Positions 26,815 to 36,560 of a DNA stretch of 64,000 bases are shown in pieces. A model generated the notes under the pieces. The model saw nothing but the letters and a program-made list of their open reading frames with translations, was not told the DNA's origin and searched no databases. Origin of the DNA: Flagellimonas flava. GTDB taxonomy: Bacteria; Bacteroidota; Bacteroidia; Flavobacteriales; Flavobacteriaceae. A program made the position numbers and the translations under genes. Location of the stretch: assembly GCF_900129665.1 (NCBI RefSeq), contig NZ_FQWL01000002.1, forward strand, positions 682,001 to 746,000. Direction: 5' to 3'. The number at the start of each line of letters is the position of its first letter. Position 1 is the stretch's first letter.

Positions 26815-28641
26815 TTATTGCTCACCCAATTTTTTGCCAAGATATACCATTTTATAGCCCTCTTTTTTGGGATTGAAATCCTTATAGTCCAAAGGCATCA
26901 TATCTATGACACCATCTGGTGACTTGGTGAAGATGGGGATGATGTCCGTATCCTTCCCCGCTTTTTGAATCAATGCATTGTAATGGTCCTTATCCTTAAC
27001 ACCTATTTCATGAATGGTTGGATATTTCTCCGACGTTTCGGCCAATTTGATAAAATCATAACTGGGCGAAAAAAGTCCATTTTGAGGAAGGCTCTCAGGA
27101 TGGTTGATTTCCTCGGTGCTGGCCAAACGGAATGCCCCGTTTTCTCCGAACTGCTTCTCAAATTTATCCAATGCAAAGGTGTTAATATCTGTGTTTCCGG
27201 TAAGGGCAATCAAATACCCCATATCGTTCAACTCAATGTTGTCCGTTAATGTATCGGAATAAATATTGGCCGCAATGGCTTCCAAACCTGTTTTCTTTGC
27301 TTTATCCACATTGGTTTGGTTGTTGTCAATAAGCACCACATGTCTATTATTGGCTCTTAGATAATTACCAATTAGGCGAGAAACCTTGGAGGCGCCAATG
27401 ATCAAGATTCCGTCTGATTTCTTTAAGAACACCCCAACGACTTTGGCAAAAAAACGAGCGGTAGTGGCGTTCAACAAAACCGTCCCCAAAACAATCATAA
27501 ACACCAAGGGAGTAATATATTCGGCCCCTGGTTCTCCCTTGGCCAACAGTTTGGAACCAAAAAGGGAAGCAATACCTGCGGCGACAATACCTCTTGGGCC
27601 TACCCATCCAATAAACAGTTTTTCATTAAATTTTAAATCTGACCCCCAAGAACTAAGGAATACGCCTATAGGACGTATCAAAAACACAATGATGGCAAAA
27701 AGTATAGCGGTATTCCAATTGAATATCAGCTTAAGGTCGGTTATGTTAATGTTCGCCGCCAAAAGGATAAAAAGTATGGAAATCAACAAGACACTAAGTG
27801 ATTCCTTAAAATAGAGCAGTTCCTTTAAGTTGGGCAGGTTCATGTTTCCAAGAACCATTCCCATCACCACCACCGCCAATAATCCTGACTCGTGGGCAAA
27901 AAGGTCGGACTCCACAAACACCAAGAGCACCACCGAAAGAGACACTACATTGAGCAAATAATGGGGTATAAAGTTCTTCTTGATCACAAAGCCCAATGCA
28001 TGGGCAAAAGTGAATCCGAACGTAGTGCCAAACAATAGAATTTTTCCGAATTCTATCAGTGCAGTTTTGGTGAACGCCTGTCCCTCTCCAACACTAATAA
28101 ACTCAAAGACCAAAACCGCTACCAACGCACCAATTGGGTCGATAAGAATCCCCTCCCATTTTAGTACCGTAGAAACATCTTTCTTTAATGGAATATTTCT
28201 GAGGATAGGGGTTATCACCGTTGGGCCGGTAACAATGATCAATGCGGAAAAGAGAAAGGAAATTTGCCAAGTAAGGCCAAAGATATAATGTGCAGCTACG
28301 CCCGCGCCAAAAAAGGTGACTACCGTGCCAACCGTTATCAATTTGGTAATTACCGGGCCAACATTTTTAATTTCGGCCCGCTTTAGGGTCAGGCCGCCTT
28401 CAAAAAGTATGATGCTAATGGCCAATGAAACGAAGTAATACAGGCCATCTCCCGGGAAAAGTCCCTTAGTTCCATTCCATACGGGTTCAATAAGTTTACT
28501 CCCATCTTCGGTATAGAGGGTTGCAATGGGTCCAACCAAAAGACCTATGAGGATAAGGGGTAAAATGGCGGGTAGCTTTAACCTCCAAGCCACCCATTGT
28601 GCAATGATTCCAAGAATAATGATTCCCGCAAGTTCGAGCAT
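26815..28641 (-). CDS. Cation/proton antiporter with TrkA-N domain (CPA family)
   Basis: Monovalent cation:proton antiporter, 608 residues. Residues 1 to about 400 form 12-13 helices (opening LELAGIIILGIIAQWVAWRL), with the family segment ILFEGGLTLKRAEI and GPTVITPILRNIPL, and the conserved WEGILIDPIGALVAV where the Asp is the presumed ion-binding residue. From about 418 a RCK/TrkA-N Rossmann domain follows (GILIIGASKVSRLIGNYL, then VVLIDNNQ), with its glycine loop degenerate; it should gate transport in response to nucleotide. A C-terminal domain of about 90 residues ends the protein. Role: pH and Na+/K+ homeostasis, fitting a marine organism. Confidence 0.9.
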   Translation of the reverse strand: MLELAGIIILGIIAQWVAWRLKLPAILPLILIGLLVGPIATLYTEDGSKLIEPVWNGTKGLFPGDGLYYFVSLAISIILFEGGLTLKRAEIKNVGPVITKLITVGTVVTFFGAGVAAHYIFGLTWQISFLFSALIIVTGPTVITPILRNIPLKKDVSTVLKWEGILIDPIGALVAVLVFEFISVGEGQAFTKTALIEFGKILLFGTTFGFTFAHALGFVIKKNFIPHYLLNVVSLSVVLLVFVESDLFAHESGLLAVVVMGMVLGNMNLPNLKELLYFKESLSVLLISILFILLAANINITDLKLIFNWNTAILFAIIVFLIRPIGVFLSSWGSDLKFNEKLFIGWVGPRGIVAAGIASLFGSKLLAKGEPGAEYITPLVFMIVLGTVLLNATTARFFAKVVGVFLKKSDGILIIGASKVSRLIGNYLRANNRHVVLIDNNQTNVDKAKKTGLEAIAANIYSDTLTDNIELNDMGYLIALTGNTDINTFALDKFEKQFGENGAFRLASTEEINHPESLPQNGLFSPSYDFIKLAETSEKYPTIHEIGVKDKDHYNALIQKAGKDTDIIPIFTKSPDGVIDMMPLDYKDFNPKKEGYKMVYLGKKLGEQ

Positions 28642-28858
28642 TAAACTAGTTTTGTTGAAATTTAATGTTTTTCTTCCACATTGAACTGAATCTTTTATGC
28701 CAGCAGATTAACAAAGTCATGGTTTGGTCCCATCAACCAATATTTTGGAAAGGCAGGTGCAACCAGTGGATTTATGTTAAAATAGGGCTAATAAACCAGC
28801 GTCATTTAACAGATTACGTCCTGCTTTTCTTATTTTGCACGTCATTTCCTTTTTCTGA

Positions 28859-29719
28859 ATGACTATTTATCCCGTTGAGACCGGAAATTTTAAATTGGAT
28901 GGGGGCGCCATGTTTGGGGTTGTCCCAAAATCCATTTGGAGCAGAACCAACCCAGCGGACAACAACAACATGATAGATTTGGCCGCACGCTGTCTTCTGA
29001 TTGAAGACGGGCAAAGGCTTATTCTTATTGACAATGGTCTTGGGAACAAACAATCTGAAAAGTTTTTCAGTTATTACTATCGATGGGGTAACCACTCCCT
29101 TGATGCTTCCTTAAGTGCTTTGGGCTTTCATAGGGATGATATCACGGATGTGTTTTTGACCCATTTGCATTTTGACCATTGTGGAGGGAGTATCCAATGG
29201 AATACGGACAGAACAGGGTATGAGCCCGCCTTTAAAAATGCCAGGTTTTGGTCCAATAAAGACCACTGGGCTTGGGCAACCAGTCCTAATGCCCGGGAAA
29301 AAGCGTCCTTTCTCAAAGAGAACCTTATCCCGATGGAGGAAAGCGGACAACTCCAGTTCGTTAAACGAAAAGACACCTTTCAAGCTGATTCGGAGTTGGG
29401 GTTTGGTATTCTTTTTGCAGATGGCCATACAGAAAAACAGATGCTGCCCCATATCATATATAAAGGAAAGACCATAATATTCGTGGCGGATTTGATTCCG
29501 ACCGTAGGCCATATTCCCTTGCCGTATGTTATGGGATATGATACTCGGCCATTGAAGACTTTGGAAGAGAAATCAAAATTTTTAAATAGCGTTGCAGAAA
29601 ACAACTATCTCCTTTTTTTTGAACATGATGCACACAACCAATTGTGCACCTTAAAGCAGACAGAGAGAGGGGTGCGGTTGGACGAATTGTTTTCTTTCGA
29701 TGAAATATTCAATTCGTAA
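28859..29719 (+). CDS. MBL-fold metallo-hydrolase
   Basis: Metallo-beta-lactamase-fold hydrolase of 286 residues, no signal peptide. The metal-binding motif HLHFDHCGG (about 101-109) supplies the HxHxDH ligands; further ligands are His in FADGHTEKQM (about 180), Asp in VADLIP and His in FEHDAHNQ. The nearest described relatives include quorum-quenching lactonases and other small-molecule hydrolases, but the substrate cannot be assigned. It begins the plus-strand run of hydrolases at 28.9-36.5 kb and is followed 32 bp later by the S8 protease gene. Confidence 0.88.
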   Translation: MTIYPVETGNFKLDGGAMFGVVPKSIWSRTNPADNNNMIDLAARCLLIEDGQRLILIDNGLGNKQSEKFFSYYYRWGNHSLDASLSALGFHRDDITDVFLTHLHFDHCGGSIQWNTDRTGYEPAFKNARFWSNKDHWAWATSPNAREKASFLKENLIPMEESGQLQFVKRKDTFQADSELGFGILFADGHTEKQMLPHIIYKGKTIIFVADLIPTVGHIPLPYVMGYDTRPLKTLEEKSKFLNSVAENNYLLFFEHDAHNQLCTLKQTERGVRLDELFSFDEIFNS

Positions 29720-29751
29720 TAAAGTTTTACATTTCAATAAATATCATTCAT

Positions 29752-31401
29752 ATGAATCGTAGTCACATTAAATTTTACTTCACTTTGTCAGCTGCCTCCG
29801 TACTCCTCATGGGATGCAGTGCCACAACCTTGGTGTCAACCCCAGTTGAAAATATTGATGCTGTTCCGCTTAAAGTTTCGGAACTAACGGAGTCCCAGAA
29901 AAAGACCTGGGGCCATGCTGACCTCATCACAGATACCATCCCAGGAATGAGTGTGGACAAGGCTTACAAGGAAATCATCAAAAACAAAAACGGCAAGACG
30001 GTAATTGTAGCTGTTGTGGATTCAGGAATAGATATTGACCATGAGGATTTGGATGACGTACTCTGGACCAACAAGGGTGAACGACCCAACAATGGTATTG
30101 ACGACGATGGCAATGGCTATATAGACGACATCCATGGATATAATTTTTTAGGTGAGGCCTATAATGAGCAACTCGAATATGTTAGGATGCTTCGCCTCGG
30201 CGTTGGAGACGCCTCCGCAAGGGCCAAAGCAAGGCTAAAACTGGACGAAGAATATCCAAAAGCACTTCAAAACAAACAACAGTATGAGCAGATTTTTCAG
30301 GTGGTTAAGAACGCTGATGCCGCTGTGAAGAAAGAGCTTGGTAAAAGTGTTTACAGTAAAAAGGAACTTATGGCCCTGGAGCCAAAGTCCGAGGAGATGA
30401 AGCAGAATATTGCCGTACTTACCCAGATGTTTTCTTACGGGGATGATATTCCAAGTGTGATGGACGAACTTTCCGAAGGGATCACCTATTTCACGGACCA
30501 AGTAAATTATAATCTAAATAAAGATTTTGATGGTAGGGAGCCAGTAGGCGATGACCCTTACAGTCTCACGGACACAAAATACGGTAATGGCAACCCAAAG
30601 AACAGGGTGGATACCGAAAGCCATGGCACCCATGTAGCCGGCATTATCGCTGCCGAAAGAAACAATGGCAAAGGAGTCAATGGGGTGGCAAAAAACGTAA
30701 AACTCATGAGCCTTCGCGCTGTTCCTAATGGGGATGAATATGACAAAGACATTGCGATGGCCATTCGCTATGCTGTGGACAATGGTGCAAAAATCATCAA
30801 TTGTAGTTTTGGCAAGTCTTTTTCTCCAAATGCACAATGGGTATACGATGCCATCAAGTATGCGGCCTCCAAAGACGTTTTGATTGTTCATGCAGCAGGA
30901 AACGATGGCAGCAACTTGGATGACGCTGAAAATCTGAACTATCCCAATGATCATAATTTTGGGGCTTTGGAATTTGCCGACAACGTTTTGACGGTAGGAG
31001 CGCTTACCAGTAGCTACGGCTCAAAAATGGTGGCCACTTTTTCCAATTATGGTCAACAAAATGTTGATGTTTTTGCCCCCGGTGATGCCATTTACTCTAC
31101 ATTGCCCAACAACAAATATGACTTTATGGGAGGAACATCGATGGCGGCACCTGCCGTAGCCGGTGTTGCAGCACTCATTCGTTCGTATTATCCCCAATTG
31201 TCCGCAGTACAGGTTAAACAGGTTATCATCGAATCCGGATTAAAATCAAAGTCATCCATAATTGTGTCGGGAGACCCTTCCAATGCTTCCACATTTGACA
31301 AAATCTCGAAATCAGGGAAAATGGTGAATGCCTTCAATGCCCTTTTATTGGCGCAGAGTATTTCAAAAGGAAAGGCAACCCTTAACCGCAACACCAGATA
31401 A
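29752..31401 (+). CDS. Subtilisin-like serine protease, lipoprotein (S8 family)
   Basis: Secreted S8 peptidase, 549 residues. A lipoprotein signal ends at LLMGCS (Cys22). Catalytic Asp90 (VAVVDSGIDIDHEDL), His291 (ESHGTHVAGI) and Ser463 (GGTSMAAPAVAG) are intact, as is oxyanion Asn384 (AAGND). The spacing from Asp to His is about 200 residues instead of the 30-60 seen in simple subtilisins: residues roughly 134-285 are a charged, partly helical insertion. A conserved calcium-type loop (NNGIDDDGNGYIDD) follows the Asp. No type IX sorting domain at the C-terminus, so it is probably anchored by lipid. The M1 peptidase starts 1 bp after its stop. Confidence 0.93.
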   Translation: MNRSHIKFYFTLSAASVLLMGCSATTLVSTPVENIDAVPLKVSELTESQKKTWGHADLITDTIPGMSVDKAYKEIIKNKNGKTVIVAVVDSGIDIDHEDLDDVLWTNKGERPNNGIDDDGNGYIDDIHGYNFLGEAYNEQLEYVRMLRLGVGDASARAKARLKLDEEYPKALQNKQQYEQIFQVVKNADAAVKKELGKSVYSKKELMALEPKSEEMKQNIAVLTQMFSYGDDIPSVMDELSEGITYFTDQVNYNLNKDFDGREPVGDDPYSLTDTKYGNGNPKNRVDTESHGTHVAGIIAAERNNGKGVNGVAKNVKLMSLRAVPNGDEYDKDIAMAIRYAVDNGAKIINCSFGKSFSPNAQWVYDAIKYAASKDVLIVHAAGNDGSNLDDAENLNYPNDHNFGALEFADNVLTVGALTSSYGSKMVATFSNYGQQNVDVFAPGDAIYSTLPNNKYDFMGGTSMAAPAVAGVAALIRSYYPQLSAVQVKQVIIESGLKSKSSIIVSGDPSNASTFDKISKSGKMVNAFNALLLAQSISKGKATLNRNTR

Positions 31402-31402
31402 G

Positions 31403-33241
31403 ATGAAACAATTTAAACTATTACTTTTTTCTGTTTTGGGTGTGCTCTCGGCCACAGCTCAAAATGGGTATTGGCAACAAGAGGTGGACTACATCATGGA
31501 AGTTAATATGGATGTAAACACCTTTCAGTATGAGGGCTCCCAAAAACTGACTTACACCAACAACTCTCCAGATGAGCTAAGCCGCGTATACTACCACCTT
31601 TTCTTTAATGCCTTTCAGCCTGGAAGCCAAATGGATGCAAGGTTGCAAAGCATTAAGGACCCTGATGGGCGAATGATGGAAAATGGTAAAAGTAGAATCG
31701 CATCCCTTGCAGAATCGGATCAGGGTTATTTGCATGTTCAGTCCCTATCGCAAGATGGTGTCCCTGTCACTTTTTCAGAGGAAGGAACAATTTTGGTCGT
31801 TGATTTACCTAAACCAATTCCCTCGGGCGCGAAAACAACATTGCAAATGGAGTTCAAAGGTCAAGTCCCCCTGCAAATAAGACGTTCTGGGCGAAATAGC
31901 TCGGAAGGGGTTGCCTTATCTATGAGTCAATGGTACCCAAAAATGGCAGAGTACGATTTTGAAGGGTGGCATGCAAACCCATACATAGCTCGTGAATTTC
32001 ATGGGGTTTGGGGCGATTTCGATGTTAAACTAACAATAGACAAAGACTATGTAGTGGGTGGATCAGGGTATCTGCAAAATCCACAAGAAGTTGGCCATGG
32101 CTACGAAGCTCCAGGAACCAAAGTGAAAACCAGGGGCAAAACATTGACCTGGCATTTTAAAGCACCCAATGTTCATGACTTCATGTGGGGGGCAGACCCA
32201 GATTATATTCACGATACCCTAGAAATGGAAAATGGGCCTACGCTCCATTTTTATTACAAAAATGACCCGGCACTTGTTGAAAATTGGAAAAAGTTACAGC
32301 CTAAGACCGCAGCAGCCATGGAATTCTTTAGCAAAAACATTGGCAAATATCCTTACGACCAGTATTCCGTGGTCCAAGGCGGGGATGGTGGTATGGAATA
32401 TGCCATGAGCACCTTGATTACAGGAAACCGCTCCTTTGGGAGTTTGGTAGGGGTAATGGTTCATGAAATGGCTCATTCCTGGTTCCAACATGTCTTGGCC
32501 ACCAATGAATCCAAACACGAATGGATGGATGAGGGTTTTACAACTTTTATCAGCAGCCTTTGCATGAACGAGATTATGGAAGAAGGAAAGGACAACCCTT
32601 TTGAGGGTTCGTACAAAGGGTACTACGCATTGGTAAATTCGGGCTTGGAAAAACCCCAAGCCACACATGCGGATAGATTTGCTACTAATTTTGCCTACGG
32701 AATATCGGCCTACAGCAAGGGTTCCATTTTTCTGTCCCAACTGGGCTATGTCATCGGACAGGATAAATTAATGGAAACCGTGCGTAAGTATTATGAAGAC
32801 TTTAAGTTTAAGCACCCAGTGCCAAACGATATCAAAAGAACCGCTGAGAAAGTATCCGGAATAGAGCTTGGTTGGTACCTTACAGATTGGACACAAACCA
32901 CAAACACCATTGATTACGGAATAAAGAATGTTGAATCTGATGGCAATAGGACCAAAGTGACCTTGGAGAGAATTGGCGAAATGCCAATGCCGATAGATCT
33001 TTTGGTAGCCTATGCCGACGGTACCCAAGAAACCTATTACATCCCGTTGCAGATGATGCGGGGTGAAAAAGACAATCCCTATACAAGTCTAAAGCGGACA
33101 GTGGCGGACGATTGGGCGTGGGCTCATACCACCTATGACTTGGTGATCGATAAACCTATAACTGAAATTCAGGCCATGGTGATTGATCCCTCGCAACTTA
33201 TGGCAGATGTAAATGGGGAGAACAACGTGTATCAGCCTTAG
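31403..33241 (+). CDS. M1 family zinc metallopeptidase
   Basis: Secreted gluzincin aminopeptidase-like enzyme, 612 residues from ATG 31403; the frame is open further upstream only into the S8 gene. The signal peptide (KQFKLLLFSVLGVLSATAQ) ends about residue 20. Zinc motif HEMAH at 354-358 and distal Glu377 (18 residues later) are intact. The exopeptidase loop that in classical M1 enzymes reads GAMEN is GGMEY here (around 329-333), so the substrate N-terminus contact differs; this variant is common in bacterial M1 proteins. Tightly coupled to the S8 protease gene, suggesting joint periplasmic protein/peptide degradation. Confidence 0.92.
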   Translation: MKQFKLLLFSVLGVLSATAQNGYWQQEVDYIMEVNMDVNTFQYEGSQKLTYTNNSPDELSRVYYHLFFNAFQPGSQMDARLQSIKDPDGRMMENGKSRIASLAESDQGYLHVQSLSQDGVPVTFSEEGTILVVDLPKPIPSGAKTTLQMEFKGQVPLQIRRSGRNSSEGVALSMSQWYPKMAEYDFEGWHANPYIAREFHGVWGDFDVKLTIDKDYVVGGSGYLQNPQEVGHGYEAPGTKVKTRGKTLTWHFKAPNVHDFMWGADPDYIHDTLEMENGPTLHFYYKNDPALVENWKKLQPKTAAAMEFFSKNIGKYPYDQYSVVQGGDGGMEYAMSTLITGNRSFGSLVGVMVHEMAHSWFQHVLATNESKHEWMDEGFTTFISSLCMNEIMEEGKDNPFEGSYKGYYALVNSGLEKPQATHADRFATNFAYGISAYSKGSIFLSQLGYVIGQDKLMETVRKYYEDFKFKHPVPNDIKRTAEKVSGIELGWYLTDWTQTTNTIDYGIKNVESDGNRTKVTLERIGEMPMPIDLLVAYADGTQETYYIPLQMMRGEKDNPYTSLKRTVADDWAWAHTTYDLVIDKPITEIQAMVIDPSQLMADVNGENNVYQP

Positions 33242-33314
33242 TTGCTATAGCTTACTTTAATAGCATTAATGGGGAACCCTGCCATTTTTGGCGGGTATTC
33301 TATAGTAATTGATT

Positions 33315-33716
33315 ATGGACTTTGGAAAACGCTTTTCCTTTGGGAAAAATGAGAAACTAAAGGGCAAAGTGACTTTTGAGGCACTTTTTTCGGAAGGAAA
33401 AAGTATCAGTGCGTTTCCTTTGAAGTTGATTTACCTTAAAACCGATGTTCCCCAAGATACGCCCTTCAAAGTGGGGGTTGTTGCTCCAAAAAAAAAGTTT
33501 AAAAGTGCGGTAAAGCGCAACCGCATAAAACGTCTGCTTAGGGAAAGCTATCGGCTAAACAAGCACCTGCTTTTTAACAATGTAGAGGGAAATTTTGCGT
33601 TTCTATTTTTATACCTTGGGAACAAGATGCCCAATGCCGAAGAGGTAAATAAAGCTGTAGTAATGCTCATGTCCACATTTCTAAAAAAGCAATCCAATGA
33701 AAAAACTAATACGTAA
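33315..33716 (+). CDS. rnpA: Ribonuclease P protein component
   Basis: Protein subunit of RNase P, which matures tRNA 5' ends. I start it at ATG 33315 (133 residues, MDFGKRFSFGKNEKLKGK); a TTG two codons earlier is not needed. The basic RNR motif (KSAVKRNRIKRLLRESYR, about 60-77) is diagnostic. rpmH, the usual neighbour in other phyla, is absent. The gene overlaps the S41 peptidase gene by 20 bp in another frame. Confidence 0.95.
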   Translation: MDFGKRFSFGKNEKLKGKVTFEALFSEGKSISAFPLKLIYLKTDVPQDTPFKVGVVAPKKKFKSAVKRNRIKRLLRESYRLNKHLLFNNVEGNFAFLFLYLGNKMPNAEEVNKAVVMLMSTFLKKQSNEKTNT

Positions 33717-35322
33717 ACAAGTACTCATACCCATTGTGGCCTTGTTCATTTTGGTAGGTGCAAGTAGTTTTAAAAGTGATTTTTTTGAGATTGCCAAGCA
33801 GATTGAAATCTTTACCACCCTTTTTAAGGAGCTGAACATGAACTATGTGGATGAGACCAATCCCGCTGAGCTCATGGATTCCGCTATCAAGAATATGCTG
33901 GAAGAGCTTGACCCCTATACCCGTTTTCTAAATGAACAGGATGTTGAGGCCTATAAAATCAACAACGCTGGAGAATACTCTGGGATTGGTGCTTTGGTAA
34001 GGTCTTACGAAAGCAAGTTACTTATTGTTGAGCCCTATAAGGACTATCCTGCGGACAAGGCCGGACTGAAAGCTGGAGACGAAATTATCAAGATTGGAGA
34101 TATCAAGGTTTCAGATTTTGATGACAATGCCAGCGAACTGCTTAAAGGGGCCAACAACACAAGTGTGGACATTACCTTTGTTCGTCAAGGGCAGACCAAA
34201 ACCGCTACCTTAAAACGAGAGGGTGTGGAGGTTGATGCGGTTCCTTTTTACAGTATGATCGACGAGAATACAGGTTACATTGTGTTGTCAAGGTTCAATA
34301 GAAAGGCATCGAGTCAGACCAAGGCCGCCATGCAAGATCTTAAGGGCAAAGGTGCCGAAAAATTGGTGTTGGACCTTCGCGGAAACCCTGGAGGTCTGCT
34401 GTCCGAAGCCATCAATGTTACCAATTTGTTTGTGCCGAAAGGCGAGCTTATCGTTACCACAAAATCAAAGGTCAAAAAGTTCAACCAGGAATATAAGACC
34501 AAAAATCAGCCAGAGGATTTGGATATCCCCTTGGTCGTTTTGGTCGATGGCAGAAGTGCTTCTGCTAGCGAGATTGTTTCAGGTGGCTTACAAGATTTGG
34601 ATCGTGCTGTGGTTCTTGGTGCACGAAGTTTTGGAAAAGGATTAGTGCAACGTCCTTTGAAGCTAACCTATGGAACCCAGCTTAAGGTCACCATTTCAAG
34701 ATATTACACGCCTTCCGGGCGATGCATTCAATCCTTGGATTATTGGAACAGGGATGAGGAGGGAAATGCCGTGCGAAATACTAAGTTTAAGGAGTTCACC
34801 ACTAGAAACGGCAGAAAAGTTCAGGACGGCGGTGGCGTAATGCCAGACATTGAGATTGCCTCCATTAAAACCAACAGTTTGGTAGATGCCCTGAATCAGA
34901 ACAATATCATCTTCGACTTTGCAACCGATTTTTATTATGATAATGACTTCGGTTCGATAACCGATTTCAATTTTTCTGATTCAAATTTTGCGGCTTTTAA
35001 GAATTATGCCAAAAACCAGAATTTTTCATTCCAAACAGAGACTGAAACCCTTTTGGAGGAATCCATGAACAGTGAGGAACATTTGCTGGGACCTGAAGTA
35101 CAGGAAAAATACAAAGATTTGTTGTTGGCGGTCAACAAGGGTAAAATCTCAGCTTTGGACACCTTTAAAAGGGAAATCCAAAAAAATCTGGAGGATGAGA
35201 TCATTAAACGTTATTTCTACCGGGAAGGATTGTACCAATACTACCTTACCAATGACGACGCCATTCTATCCGCAACTGCACTTTTAGCGGACCAGAACAG
35301 ATACAAGGGTATTTTGAAGTAA
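33697..35322 (+). CDS. S41 family C-terminal processing peptidase
   Basis: Periplasmic tail-specific protease of 541 residues. An N-terminal hydrophobic segment (about 8-24, LIPIVALFILVGASSF) is a signal peptide or membrane anchor. A PDZ domain lies at about 85-170 (IVEPYKDYPADKAGLKAGDE). The S41 core has LVLDLRGNPGGLL, the nucleophile Ser in DGRSASASEIVSGG and the general-base Lys in SFGKGLVQ. A long C-terminal region (about 395-541) of mainly helical, charged sequence follows, as in flavobacterial CtpA-like proteins. The start overlaps rnpA by 20 bp; the hydrolase gene begins 1 bp after the stop. Confidence 0.94.
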   Translation: MKKLIRKQVLIPIVALFILVGASSFKSDFFEIAKQIEIFTTLFKELNMNYVDETNPAELMDSAIKNMLEELDPYTRFLNEQDVEAYKINNAGEYSGIGALVRSYESKLLIVEPYKDYPADKAGLKAGDEIIKIGDIKVSDFDDNASELLKGANNTSVDITFVRQGQTKTATLKREGVEVDAVPFYSMIDENTGYIVLSRFNRKASSQTKAAMQDLKGKGAEKLVLDLRGNPGGLLSEAINVTNLFVPKGELIVTTKSKVKKFNQEYKTKNQPEDLDIPLVVLVDGRSASASEIVSGGLQDLDRAVVLGARSFGKGLVQRPLKLTYGTQLKVTISRYYTPSGRCIQSLDYWNRDEEGNAVRNTKFKEFTTRNGRKVQDGGGVMPDIEIASIKTNSLVDALNQNNIIFDFATDFYYDNDFGSITDFNFSDSNFAAFKNYAKNQNFSFQTETETLLEESMNSEEHLLGPEVQEKYKDLLLAVNKGKISALDTFKREIQKNLEDEIIKRYFYREGLYQYYLTNDDAILSATALLADQNRYKGILK

Positions 35323-35323
35323 G

Positions 35324-36520
35324 ATGGGCAGGAGGTCTTACTTGTTTTTAGCCTGCGCTCTTTTGGGGACGTTTTTAAATGCCCAAACAAAATTTGAGCT
35401 CTCCAAAATTCACGACTCAATTTCTGTAAACGGTACTACAAATGAATCCTTTGCCCTTTATCTTCCAAGTTCATTTTCACAAGAAAGCTTAAGTCCAATT
35501 GTTTTTATTTTTGATCCAGCTGCAAGAGGAACTGCCGGCATCAAACCCTTTATTTCTGCTTCGGAAAAGTACGGGCATATCCTAGTGTGCTCCAATAACT
35601 CCAGAAATGCGCCCTACGAAGTAAATTTTGCTATTGCCAACAATTTATTCAATCATGTTTTTTCCAGTTTCAATATCAAAGAGAACCAAATGTATGCATC
35701 AGGTTTCTCCGGTGGCTCGCGCCTGGCTACTGCTATAGCTTCCTTAACAAATATGTTTGATGGGGTAATTGGTTGTGGTGCCGGTTTTTCGGGTTCACAG
35801 GAGCACATGCCTGCGACCCATAAATTTTCGTACGTGGGGATGTGTGGGGACCGGGATATGAATTATACGGAAATGATAGAGAACAAAAACTACTTGAACC
35901 TTATTCAATTTAATAGTACCCTAATTACCTATGACGGAGAACATGATTGGCCTCCACCTCAACAAATGCTAAGAGCGTTTGATTGGCTCTATCTTCAGAG
36001 ATTAAAAAGAAAAGAGCCCCCTCCTTTATCCGATGTTTCAAACTATCTCGCTGCCGATTATGAAATGCTAAAAAAATTTCGTGATTCCAACCAAATCTTT
36101 TTTGAGGCGGAGCAGCTTGAGCGTATGATTAAATCATATGAAGGAGTACTAGAAATAGACAGCCTAAAGCAACAGTATACCGCCTTAAGGAATTCCAAGC
36201 GGCTAAAAAAACAGCTTGCCCACTTGGAACGTTTGTTGGAAACGGAAAGAAATTGGATAATTAAGTTTAGCTCGCAGTTAAACAAGGACTTGGAGAATCC
36301 CAAAAAAGTCAAATGGAGTTGGTGGGAGAAGGAGCTGGGAAAACTGGGAAAACTGCGTTCAAAGAATGATACGGAAACAGAGAAAATGATTTTCCGAGTT
36401 CGGTTTGATCTTTTTGTCAGGCTACATTCCAGACAGAACCCACAGTTATTTCAGCAGAATTCCGAAAAATCGGAATTTATTAAGCAGTTTTTAAGCTTAC
36501 TTCGTTCCTCTGCTTCCTAA
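35324..36520 (+). CDS. Secreted alpha/beta hydrolase with charged C-terminal extension
   Basis: A 398-residue protein with signal peptide (LFLACALLGTFLNAQ, cleavage about 20). Residues about 30-225 resemble an alpha/beta hydrolase: nucleophile elbow SGFSGGSR (Ser around 128), acid candidate in MCGDRDMN (about 170-177), His in DGEHDWPPP (about 200). The phrase IVFIFDPAARG matches predicted esterase/depolymerase-like proteins. The remaining 170 residues are a charged helical region without recognisable domain, possibly coiled coil. It begins 1 bp after the S41 peptidase stop, so it is cotranscribed and may act on the same periplasmic material. Substrate unknown. Confidence 0.72.
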   Translation: MGRRSYLFLACALLGTFLNAQTKFELSKIHDSISVNGTTNESFALYLPSSFSQESLSPIVFIFDPAARGTAGIKPFISASEKYGHILVCSNNSRNAPYEVNFAIANNLFNHVFSSFNIKENQMYASGFSGGSRLATAIASLTNMFDGVIGCGAGFSGSQEHMPATHKFSYVGMCGDRDMNYTEMIENKNYLNLIQFNSTLITYDGEHDWPPPQQMLRAFDWLYLQRLKRKEPPPLSDVSNYLAADYEMLKKFRDSNQIFFEAEQLERMIKSYEGVLEIDSLKQQYTALRNSKRLKKQLAHLERLLETERNWIIKFSSQLNKDLENPKKVKWSWWEKELGKLGKLRSKNDTETEKMIFRVRFDLFVRLHSRQNPQLFQQNSEKSEFIKQFLSLLRSSAS

Positions 36521-36560
36521 GTGGCATGGTTTTGGTTCCAATCCATCTAAATCTTAGGTC

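Noticed and set aside
33275..33297. Hairpin ACCC(T)GCC ... GGCGGGT between the M1 peptidase and rnpA
   Set aside because: It has a bulge and no T tail after the stem, so it is not convincing as a terminator; rnpA may still be cotranscribed with the M1 gene.
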